From assembly GCA_905215815.1 (NCBI GenBank), contig CAJMRN010000074.1:1-10073 (forward strand): DNA of 10,073 nucleotides. The letters are read 5' to 3'. This DNA comes from an uncultured bacterium (GTDB lineage: Bacteria > Actinomycetota > Coriobacteriia > Coriobacteriales > Coriobacteriaceae). Of the stretch, positions 1-6,506 are shown piece after piece; position 1 is the first letter of the stretch, and every line of letters starts with the position of its first letter. The notes under the pieces are model-generated. The model was not told the DNA's origin. It did not search any database and saw nothing but the letters and a program-made list of their open reading frames with translations. A program made the translations under genes and the position numbers.

Positions 1-40
1 AGGTCAGCGCCCTTTCGTTTCACGTCACCTTGTCTCAAAT

Positions 41-177
41 GCGACCCGCTCGCTGACTCTGCCATTACATCGGTGTTGCCGTGGTTGTTGAGTAGTCATT
101 GGGCACTTGGCACTTGGGGACGTTCCTTTTGTGCCGGCACCTGGGGACACTCCTTATGTCAAGAGATTGGTGCAAGA
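41..177. repeat. Decayed dispersed repeat, copy A (GGGGAC / TGCCGGCA family)
   Basis: This gene-free stretch aligns by eye with 3293-3456. The two share a stretch starting GCGACC(C)GCTCGCTGAC, then CATCGG(T/C)GTTGCC, then GTAGTC(A/G)TTGGG, then repeated GGGGAC blocks around a GCCGGCAC palindrome (131-140 here), and both end in TGCAAG. The copies differ by many substitutions and an indel of about 11 bases, so they are old. No transposase lies nearby. It may be a remnant of a REP-like or transposon-end sequence, but that origin is inference. Confidence 0.6.
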
Positions 178-206
178 GGGATAGATTGCCTTGCATCAAT
201 CTAATA

Positions 207-272
207 AGTTGCGGTGAGATAGTTCTTGAATTGGCTTTTTGAGGGCTAAACAGGAACTATCTCACCGCAACT
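207..272. repeat. Stem-loop repeat, copy 1 of 3
   Basis: Two arms (207-228 and 251-272) pair over 22 positions with a single G-T wobble, around a 22-base loop that contains a weak inner GGCT-type hairpin. The same architecture recurs at 6429-6491 and 9700-9768. The outer GTTGCGGTG is invariant or nearly so. This copy starts 27 bases past the stop codon of the minus-strand coiled-coil gene, so it would lie in that gene's 3' untranslated region. It has no strong T-run, so it may act as an mRNA 3'-end or processing structure, or be a miniature mobile palindrome. Confidence 0.85.
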
Positions 273-298
273 GCGTTGAGCGTTTTTTGGCAGCTGGT

Positions 299-2068
299 TT
301 ACTTGCTTGCGAACAGCCAGACTAGGATGATCACGAGGACTACGGCGATAATGCAGACGATGGCGCCGGTGAATTTGATGCGGGAGTCGCGGGTACGCTC
401 GCGCACCGCGTCCTCGGTGGCCTCGAGCTGGGTGACTTCTTGCTCGGTCTCGGCGTGTTCGGCTTTGTCTCGCGCCAAGGATCCTACAAGCGACTCAGTG
501 ATCTCTGGGTGGTCGTGCACCTCGGTCGCCTGTTCGATAATCGACTGCGCATGCGCGGCATCTGCTTGGGCGTTGGCTATGCTCTGCTCTTGGTCGCGGC
601 GTGCCTTGTCCTCGGCAGCGATCTTCTCGCGCAGTTCGCGCTGGCGCGTTGCAGCGGTGGTTTTTGCGGTCTGCAGCTCGTCGCGCGCGGCATCGGCCTC
701 TGCCGTCACGGCCTGATGGGCTCGCTTGGCGTCGGCGATGGGGGCCTGCGCCTGTTCGACGGCCTGCTCAGCTGCGGCAAGCGAGTGCTCAAGGTCGGCG
801 GTGATGCGCGGGACATCTTCTTCGGCTTTTCGCAGGGCATCTGCCGTGTCGGAGATCTGCATCGAGAGCTCGCTGGTGCGCACCGTATAGTTGGCAGGAT
901 TTGCCGAGGGATTGCGTTGCAGCTCGGCATACTCATGACGCAGCGTCTCGAGCTGGGCGCGCGTGGCGTCGACGGTTTGTTGTGCGGCCGCAATGCCGGC
1001 GTCTCGCTCGGCCTTCACCTTGTCGCGGATGCGCTTGGAATCCTCAAGACGTCGAACGAGGCGGTTGCCGGTCTCGCGCGAGCTCGCCTCGCGGGCCTCC
1101 ACGGCGTCGAGCGCGGCCTTCAGGCGGAGCTCAGTCGCGTCATCCTCTGTCTTCATTTGTTCGAACTGACCCTTGAGCTCTGTCGCTTTGGCGGCGTGGG
1201 CATCACGGTCAATCTCGGCGGCCGCTGCAGTCTTTTGGGCCGTGGCAATCGCCTGGCGCTGGTCGGCGACGATCTGGTCGTAGCGGCCTGCGATATCCTG
1301 GCGCGTCTCGAGTTCCTCGGCCTGATCGGCAATGCGCTGCTCAAGTTCGGCCAGGTGGGCGCGGGCATCGGCAAGTGCCTTTTTCGCGGCATTCATCTCG
1401 CGCATGGCCGAGGCACCCTGGGCGATAAAGGCGCCCACGGCGTTCGCAGTGTTCGAGACAGCGGTCCCCAGATCGCGGCTCGCGGCGGGGGAGTGCGGGG
1501 CGGTCGGGCGAGCGGTGTCGGCGGCGTCCGCATCGGCAGCCTGCGGCGCGGCGATATTGCCGGTACCGCCCTCGACCACAGAAAAGCCTGCTGCGTGTGG
1601 ATCGACCGCATCGGCGCCAATCGTGGGGTGCTCGAGCTGCAGAAACGAGGGCATGGTGCTGCCCTGGTCGGCAACCGGAGTCTCGCCGGGCACAAAGGTC
1701 GAGGCCGCCTCGGCGGCCTCCTCTTCCTCGGCATCGATATCGGCATCGGCGACGGCGTCTTTCATCGCTTTGACAGCATCCATCATGGAGTCCATGACGG
1801 CATCGAGCTCTTCTTCCGAAGACACCTCGATGGGGCCCGCTGCTTGCGGGGCGTCGTCCTGTACGGGGGCGTCGTCCTGAGCGGGCACATCGTCGTTTTG
1901 CTCATCGGCGTTTTCTGATTCGGGGGTTTCCGCCGTAGCGCTTTCGTCCAAGATGGTGCCGTCGACGTCGGTACCATCGCAGGTCACAGCGTCAGTATCT
2001 GTGGTGACGTCTGCGGGATCATCAATATGCTCTTGAGTCTGGGGGTCCAGCTCGTCTGTCATAGGCAT
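299..2068 (-). CDS. Acidic coiled-coil protein with C-terminal membrane anchor (hypothetical)
   Basis: I do not recognise a named family. The 589-residue product has three zones. Residues 1 to about 200 are acidic and low in complexity, rich in Asp, Glu, Ala and Thr, with a doubled QDDAP motif. From about 205 to 555 it is Ala, Glu, Gln, Arg and Lys-rich with heptad-like spacing, a long predicted coiled coil interrupted near a PSANPANY segment. Residues 566-589 form one hydrophobic segment (FTGAIVCIIAVV onward) preceded by a basic RTRDSRIK, which suggests a tail-anchored inner-membrane protein with the bulk in the cytoplasm. The frame is open upstream to 2194, but GAGGAG at 2072-2077 places the start at 2068 or at the nearby ATG at 2062, which has better spacing. 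It stands alone, divergent from the dehydrogenase. A scaffold or envelope-associated role is only a guess. Confidence 0.8.
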   Translation of the reverse strand: MPMTDELDPQTQEHIDDPADVTTDTDAVTCDGTDVDGTILDESATAETPESENADEQNDDVPAQDDAPVQDDAPQAAGPIEVSSEEELDAVMDSMMDAVKAMKDAVADADIDAEEEEAAEAASTFVPGETPVADQGSTMPSFLQLEHPTIGADAVDPHAAGFSVVEGGTGNIAAPQAADADAADTARPTAPHSPAASRDLGTAVSNTANAVGAFIAQGASAMREMNAAKKALADARAHLAELEQRIADQAEELETRQDIAGRYDQIVADQRQAIATAQKTAAAAEIDRDAHAAKATELKGQFEQMKTEDDATELRLKAALDAVEAREASSRETGNRLVRRLEDSKRIRDKVKAERDAGIAAAQQTVDATRAQLETLRHEYAELQRNPSANPANYTVRTSELSMQISDTADALRKAEEDVPRITADLEHSLAAAEQAVEQAQAPIADAKRAHQAVTAEADAARDELQTAKTTAATRQRELREKIAAEDKARRDQEQSIANAQADAAHAQSIIEQATEVHDHPEITESLVGSLARDKAEHAETEQEVTQLEATEDAVRERTRDSRIKFTGAIVCIIAVVLVIILVWLFASK

Positions 2069-2095
2069 GTGCTCCTCATCGTTGTTTGTCACCCT

Positions 2096-2101
2096 ATGAT
2101 A
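2096..2101 (-). promoter_or_regulatory. Possible -10 box for the coiled-coil gene
   Basis: On the minus strand this reads TATCAT (five of six to TATAAT), about 28 bases upstream of the start at 2068. No convincing -35 box is seen at normal spacing, so this is tentative. Confidence 0.3.
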
Positions 2102-2201
2102 AAGTCTCGCGCCGACATCCCGCGCGCCGCAGCAAAGTTTCAAAACGTGTTCGATGGCTCGCGTCGATAGCAAAAACTCGGCCACTCTATCCAATTTTTA
2201 C

Positions 2202-2207
2202 TTGACA
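2202..2207 (+). promoter_or_regulatory. Perfect TTGACA, possible -35 box upstream of the dehydrogenase
   Basis: A perfect TTGACA lies in the 288-base divergent spacer between the coiled-coil gene and the dehydrogenase. No good TATAAT-like hexamer follows at 16-18 bases, so it may be coincidental. The rest of the spacer (2069-2356) shows AT-richer patches but no other clear motif. Confidence 0.2.
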
Positions 2208-2356
2208 TTCCCTTCGCCGAAAGACGTTGCGCCGTTCGCCTGCCATGGGCTTTATTTTTCACTTGAACCCGTTAAAGTTGCATTTCAGCTTTTGGCGCGT
2301 TTATTTGGATGCGCGCAGTCGGCGGGTGCGCCCGTCGCGATTTGAAAGGACTTTAT

Positions 2357-3157
2357 ATGGGACTTTTCACTGGTAAGACCGTGATCGTCACCGGCGGCGG
2401 CAAGGCCACGCTTAAGGACGGCTCCGCTGGCTCCATCGGTTACGGCGTCGATATCGCTTTTGCCAAGGAGGGCGCGAACCTCGTTATCACCGGCCGCAAC
2501 GTCGCCAAGCTCGAGGCCGCCAAGGAGTCTCTCGAGGCCGAGTACGGCGTCAAGGTTCTGCCTGTTCAGGCCGATGTTTCGGCTGGTCAGGACAACGAGG
2601 CTGTCGTCCAGAACGTTATCGACAAGGCCATTGAGGAGTTCGGCCGCATCGACGCCGTCGTCAACAATGCTCAGGCCAGCGCCTCGGGTGTGACCATCGC
2701 CGACCACACCATGGATCAGTTTAACCTGGCCATTTATTCCGGTCTGTATGCCACCTATCTGTACATGCAGAAGGCCTATCCGCACCTGAAGGAGACCAAG
2801 GGCTCCGTGGTCAACTTTGCCTCGGGCGCCGGCCTGTTTGGCAACTATGGTCAGTGCAGCTATGCCGCCGCCAAGGAGGGCATCCGTGGTCTGACTCGCG
2901 TTGCCGCCAACGAGTGGGGCAAGGACGGTATCAACGTCAATATCGTTTGTCCGCTTGCTTGGACCGCTGCGCTCGAGAACTTCCAAGATGCTTATCCCGA
3001 GGCGTTCAAGGCCAACGTCCACATGCCGCCGGCGGGTCACTACGGCGACGTCGAGAAGGAAATCGGCCGCGTTGTCGTTCAGCTCTGCGGTCCCGACTTT
3101 AAGTACATGAACGGCGAGACCGTCACCCTCGAGGGTGGAATGGGCCAGCGGCCTTAG
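2357..3157 (+). CDS. Short-chain dehydrogenase, probable NADP-dependent hydroxysteroid dehydrogenase
   Basis: The 266-residue product is a classical SDR, a soluble NAD(P)-dependent oxidoreductase. It has a Gly-rich cofactor loop (TGGG at 12-15, SIGYG at 26-30), the NNAQ motif (103-106), the catalytic Ser in NFASGAG (Ser156), and YxxxK (Tyr169, Lys173). The TGR at 45-47 after the second strand puts Arg where NADP-preferring enzymes carry a basic residue. From memory, NNAQASASG, the SGLYAT and GQCSYAAAKEGIRGL segments and the GGMGQRP tail closely match clostridial 12alpha-hydroxysteroid dehydrogenase, which oxidises the C12 hydroxyl of bile acids; this was not checked by alignment. Another SDR activity is possible. 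The segment between TGGG and SIGYG is longer than I recall in those enzymes. AAAGGA at 2345-2350 supports this start over the upstream in-frame ATG at 2309. It is a single-gene unit closed by hairpins. Confidence 0.9.
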   Translation: MGLFTGKTVIVTGGGKATLKDGSAGSIGYGVDIAFAKEGANLVITGRNVAKLEAAKESLEAEYGVKVLPVQADVSAGQDNEAVVQNVIDKAIEEFGRIDAVVNNAQASASGVTIADHTMDQFNLAIYSGLYATYLYMQKAYPHLKETKGSVVNFASGAGLFGNYGQCSYAAAKEGIRGLTRVAANEWGKDGINVNIVCPLAWTAALENFQDAYPEAFKANVHMPPAGHYGDVEKEIGRVVVQLCGPDFKYMNGETVTLEGGMGQRP

Positions 3158-3160
3158 GGG

Positions 3161-3186
3161 TTACGCGGTTTTTCCAAACCGCGTAA
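3161..3186 (+). terminator. Hairpin just after the dehydrogenase stop
   Basis: A perfect 11-bp stem (TTACGCGGTTT with AAACCGCGTAA) closes a TTCC tetraloop, starting four bases after the stop codon. No T-run follows, so it may protect the mRNA 3' end or slow polymerase ahead of the second hairpin rather than terminate by itself. Confidence 0.6.
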
Positions 3187-3202
3187 CGGCTCGACGCTGC
3201 GC

Positions 3203-3298
3203 GGTCACCAGGGCGACAACTTGTCATTCAAAGAGGGCGGCATGACCAGAAGGTCTATGCCGCCCTCTTTTCATGCCAATTTGTTCGCCCTGGCGACC
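3203..3298 (+). terminator. Nested stem-loop and Rho-independent terminator of the dehydrogenase
   Basis: The core (3230-3270) is a perfect 14-bp stem, AAAGAGGGCGGCAT with its complement. It encloses an inner GACC-AGAA-GGTC hairpin and ends in CTCTTTT. This core sits inside a wider imperfect inverted repeat, GGTCACCAGGGCGACAA (3203-3219) against 3281-3298, with one mismatch and one bulge. The right outer arm overlaps the start of repeat copy B. The core is a good intrinsic terminator for the dehydrogenase; the role of the outer pairing is unknown. Confidence 0.75.
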
Positions 3299-3456
3299 GC
3301 TCGCTGACGTCGCCAGAGCATCGGCGTTGCCTTGGCTGTTGGAGATGATCTCGTAGTCGTTGGGGACGTTCTTAAATGACTAGCTATAAGGGACACTCTT
3401 GCCGGCACTTGGGGACAGTCCCTAAGTGCCGGCAGATTGGGACACTTCTTTGCAAG
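3293..3456. repeat. Decayed dispersed repeat, copy B, with 35-base palindrome
   Basis: This is homologous to copy A at 41-177. It has four GGGAC-type blocks (near 3362, 3390, 3411 and 3439). The centre is a near-perfect palindrome at 3400-3434: 11-bp arms TGCCGGCACTT / AAGTGCCGGCA around GGGAC-A-GTCCC. No coding potential or transposase is seen. Together with the hairpins and the tgt promoter it fills the gene-free interval 3158-3580. Confidence 0.65.
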
Positions 3457-3537
3457 ATGGCGCTGAAGATTGTCCTCGACGACTAGTCGTTTAATGCATC
3501 AGTTTCTGTCGAGTCGGTGCGGTTTGCTGGTTGCCCG

Positions 3538-3543
3538 TATAAT
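3538..3543 (+). promoter_or_regulatory. -10 box of the tgt promoter
   Basis: A perfect TATAAT lies 43 bases before the tgt start, followed by the AAGGAG ribosome site at 3566-3571. No consensus -35 is visible at 16-18 bases upstream (the region reads GTCGGTGCGG). Transcription would begin near 3550 and give a leader of about 30 bases. Confidence 0.6.
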
Positions 3544-3580
3544 GGTCTGCGTATGAACCGCAACCAAGGAGTTCCAGTTT

Positions 3581-4720
<1,140 letters not shown>

Positions 4721-4771
4721 GAGCTGCGGACGCGCTTGCGAGGCGTGAGCAACGGTAAAGGCCAAGCGGCG

Positions 4772-4818
4772 ATCGGTCGTCGCGTTCACTAACACCGTCT
4801 GCGCGACCGCTGACCGAT
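4772..4818 (+). other. Bulged stem-loop between tgt and the LOG gene
   Basis: Left arm ATCGGTCGTCGCG (4772-4784) pairs with CGCGAC (4802-4807) and GACCGAT (4812-4818), making 13 bp with a four-base bulge and a 17-base loop. It lies in the 210-base spacer after tgt. A GCTTGCAAGC palindrome follows at 4820-4829. It is not a tRNA and matches no riboswitch I recognise. Confidence 0.45.
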
Positions 4819-4869
4819 AGCTTGCAAGCACTTTATGCATCGTGGGTACCATACCGAATAGTTGATGTT

Positions 4870-4916
4870 CGGGCGGGTGTTTGGCGCATGGCGTCGATCC
4901 CGCCCGTTTCTATTTT
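4870..4916 (+). terminator. Terminator-like hairpin just before the LOG ribosome site
   Basis: An 8-bp all-GC stem (CGGGCGGG 4870-4877, CCCGCCCG 4899-4906) with a 21-base loop is followed by TTTCTATTTT. It resembles an intrinsic terminator and may end tgt transcripts. It finishes only four bases before the AGGAG ribosome site of the next gene, so a transcript starting upstream must read through it. Confidence 0.5.
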
Positions 4917-4930
4917 CGATAGGAGCACCC

Positions 4931-5689
4931 ATGATTAAGAACGAGAATGTCGAGGGCGAGCCTGCCTACGACGAGACGTACCGCCGCGGCCCCGTGTTCA
5001 TGCGCGGCCCCATGATTCCTAAGGACAACACCTACGCCAACCTGCTGGCGCCCGAGGAGTCGACCGACTGGCTGCATGCCGACCCCTGGCGCGTGTTGCG
5101 CATTCAGGCAGAGTTTGTCGACGGCTTTGGCGCGCTTGCCGAGCTCGGGCCCGCGGTGACCATCTTCGGCAGCGCCCGCACGCCCAAGACCGATCCGCTC
5201 TACAAGGCGGCGCGCGCGGTCGGTCGCAAGATTGCGCAACGTGGCGTGGCGGTCATCACCGGTGGCGGCCCCGGCATCATGGAAGCGGCCAACAGGGGAG
5301 CGGCGAGTGTCAACGGCAAGTCAGTTGGCCTGGGCATTGAGTTGCCGCACGAGCATGGGCTCAATAAATACGTGAACCTCGGCATGGACTTCCGTTACTT
5401 CTTTGTGCGCAAGACCATGTTCGTCAAATACAGCTCGGGCGCTATCGTGTTTCCCGGCGGTTTTGGCACGCTCGACGAGATGTTCGAGGTGCTCACGCTG
5501 GTGCAGACGCACAAGGTCAAGCGCATGCCGCTTGTGCTGGTGGGTACCGAGTACTGGCAGGGCCTGTTCGACTGGCTCAACGGCCCGGTGATGGATGCCG
5601 GTATGATCAGCCCGCTCGATCCCGAGCTCGTACACATCACCGACGACCTCAACGAGGCCGTCGACATTGCCCTGAGCGGGCTGATGTAG
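4931..5689 (+). CDS. LOG-family (TIGR00730-type) nucleotide phosphoribohydrolase
   Basis: The 252-residue soluble protein has the Rossmann-like fold signature of the LOG family: FGSAR (79-83), GGGPGIMEAA (111-120), an FFVRK segment with Arg160 and Lys161, and the hallmark PGGFGTLDE (175-183). Family members cleave nucleoside 5'-monophosphates to free base and ribose 5-phosphate. In plants this activates cytokinins; in bacteria the usual role is nucleotide turnover, and the substrate here is unknown. Residues 1-60 are an extra N-terminal stretch with no motif I recognise. The frame is open back to 4862, but AGGAG at 4921-4925 points to the ATG at 4931. It is downstream of tgt, from which it is separated by a terminator-like hairpin, so it is probably transcribed separately or by read-through. 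Confidence 0.9.
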   Translation: MIKNENVEGEPAYDETYRRGPVFMRGPMIPKDNTYANLLAPEESTDWLHADPWRVLRIQAEFVDGFGALAELGPAVTIFGSARTPKTDPLYKAARAVGRKIAQRGVAVITGGGPGIMEAANRGAASVNGKSVGLGIELPHEHGLNKYVNLGMDFRYFFVRKTMFVKYSSGAIVFPGGFGTLDEMFEVLTLVQTHKVKRMPLVLVGTEYWQGLFDWLNGPVMDAGMISPLDPELVHITDDLNEAVDIALSGLM

Positions 5690-5719
5690 ATCAATCGTGC
5701 CCACGCGACATGAATACGC

Positions 5720-5755
5720 ATGGCAATCTGATGTTATTTAACATCAGATTGCCAT
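5720..5755. promoter_or_regulatory. Perfect 36-bp palindrome, probable toxin-antitoxin operator
   Basis: Two perfect 16-base arms (ATGGCAATCTGATGTT and its complement) flank a four-base ATTT centre. The palindrome lies 30 bases after the LOG stop and immediately upstream of the antitoxin -10 box, covering the -35 position. Toxin-antitoxin operons of this type are usually repressed by the antitoxin complex at such palindromes, so operator is the leading call. A TTTATATT run follows the right arm, so it could also terminate LOG transcripts. Confidence 0.7.
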
Positions 5756-5765
5756 TTATATTGGG

Positions 5766-5771
5766 TATACT
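5766..5771 (+). promoter_or_regulatory. -10 box of the toxin-antitoxin operon
   Basis: TATACT (five of six) lies 31 bases upstream of the antitoxin start. A second candidate, TATATT, is at 5757-5762. In either case the -35 region falls inside the palindrome at 5720-5755, so a bound repressor would block polymerase. Confidence 0.55.
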
Positions 5772-5802
5772 GGTGTAAAAGACGAGGGCGAGGAGGTCGC
5801 AA

Positions 5803-6102
5803 ATGTCTACAGCAACAGTTAAGCCTACGACGGTTCGAATCGAAGAGGGGCTCAAGGAGCAGGCGACTGAGTTCTTGGATTCGGTCGGCCTCAGCCTCAA
5901 TTCCTATCTCAATCTTGCCGTTCGGCAGCTGGTAAATCAGCGAAAGATTCCTTTTGAGATTGTAGGAAGGGCGGAGGTGCCCAACGAGGCGACGAGGCGT
6001 GCCATGGTGATCGCCGAGGCTCATGAGTTGGGGATTTTGCCGGACGATAGCCTGTCATTCAATAACGCTGATGAGCTTATGTCATTCCTCGATGAGGAAT
6101 AG
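5803..6102 (+). CDS. RelB/DinJ-family antitoxin
   Basis: The 99-residue protein is a type II antitoxin. A ribbon-helix-helix DNA-binding domain is visible at the N-terminus: strand TTVRIEE (9-15), helix to about residue 28, then GLSLNSYLNLAVRQLV (29-44), followed by QRKIPFEI (46-53), which closely follows the DinJ pattern. The acidic C-terminal half (60-99) should wrap and neutralise the toxin. AGGAGG at 5791-5796 sets the start. The toxin ATG lies two bases after its stop, so the two are translationally coupled. It probably represses its own promoter through the palindrome at 5720-5755. Base composition looks less GC-rich than the flanking genes, consistent with horizontal transfer. Confidence 0.92.
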   Translation: MSTATVKPTTVRIEEGLKEQATEFLDSVGLSLNSYLNLAVRQLVNQRKIPFEIVGRAEVPNEATRRAMVIAEAHELGILPDDSLSFNNADELMSFLDEE

Positions 6103-6104
6103 CG

Positions 6105-6413
6105 ATGTTCGAGATTAAAGTCGAGGCTCAATTTAAGGTGGACTACAAACGAACGATGCGCATGCATCCGCAGCTAAAAAGTGAGTTTAAAGCGGCGGTT
6201 GCAGAGCTTGTGGCCCATGGGTCACTTCCGGCGGAGTATGGCGCCCACGAGCTCTCAAACCCGGGCGGAAACTACAACGGCCACATCGATTTCCACCTAT
6301 CCGATGGCTTGGTCGATGTGGTCGTTCTTTATCTTCCCCATAAGACTAACCCAGTGATTAGGCTGGTGAGAATGGGCACTCATCAGGAGCTGTTTCAGGG
6401 TCCGCTGGGCTGA
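6105..6413 (+). CDS. YafQ-family toxin (RelE/ParE superfamily mRNA interferase)
   Basis: The 102-residue protein is the partner of the antitoxin two bases upstream. YafQ toxins cut mRNA in the ribosomal A site. Visible family features are HELS near residue 48, the GNYNGHIDFHL core, and the C-terminal RMGTHQELFQ (90-98), which matches the RTGTHxxLF ending of YafQ. Likely catalytic residues by comparison with E. coli YafQ from memory are His48, His64, Asp67, His93 and Phe97. The Trp that follows the Asp in E. coli is Gly here. The product is a few residues longer than E. coli YafQ and appears intact. No ribosome site of its own is seen beyond the end of the antitoxin gene, supporting coupled translation. 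A RelE-type cleavage specificity cannot be excluded. Confidence 0.9.
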   Translation: MFEIKVEAQFKVDYKRTMRMHPQLKSEFKAAVAELVAHGSLPAEYGAHELSNPGGNYNGHIDFHLSDGLVDVVVLYLPHKTNPVIRLVRMGTHQELFQGPLG

Positions 6414-6428
6414 TCGCCGATTTCCAAG

Positions 6429-6491
6429 TTGCGGTGGAATAGGGATTGATTTGCGGCTGATAAGCCAAAAACAGTCCCTATTCCACCGCAA
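6429..6491. repeat. Stem-loop repeat, copy 2 of 3, between convergent genes
   Basis: Arms 6429-6448 and 6472-6491 pair over 20 positions with one G-T wobble around a loop containing GGCT-GATA-AGCC. Compared with copy 1, three adjacent stem pairs (TTC/GAA) are replaced on both arms by GGA/TCC, and a GAG/CTC block by GGA/TCC, so pairing is preserved while sequence changes. It lies between the toxin stop and the convergent degV-type stop, 3' of both. No T-run follows on either strand. Confidence 0.85.
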
Positions 6492-6506
6492 GTGGTAAAG
6501 GTGCCC

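Noticed and set aside
41..177. Possible CRISPR array or tandem repeats from the recurring GGGGAC blocks
   Set aside because: Spacing is irregular, units are very short and diverged, and there are no regular spacers.
440..1918. A 492-codon plus-strand open frame opposite the coiled-coil gene
   Set aside because: It is rich in Gly, Leu and Arg with no domain, no ribosome site and no periodicity. It is the antisense shadow of the Ala/Glu-rich minus-strand gene, which has a ribosome site and a membrane anchor.
2202..2291. TTGACA or TTGAAC paired with a -10 box for the dehydrogenase
   Set aside because: No acceptable TATAAT-like hexamer at 16-18 bases from either; only the perfect TTGACA was listed, at low confidence.
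2154..2345. A 63-codon plus-strand open frame in the divergent spacer
   Set aside because: No ribosome site and no recognisable motif; it lies over promoter DNA and ends just before the dehydrogenase ribosome site.
2285..3040. A 251-codon minus-strand open frame opposite the dehydrogenase
   Set aside because: The plus strand has the full SDR motif set and a ribosome site; the opposite frame has no recognisable protein.
4721..4930. Possible tRNA or small RNA gene in the tgt-LOG spacer
   Set aside because: The hairpins do not form a cloverleaf and there is no T-loop consensus or CCA end; kept only as leader structure.
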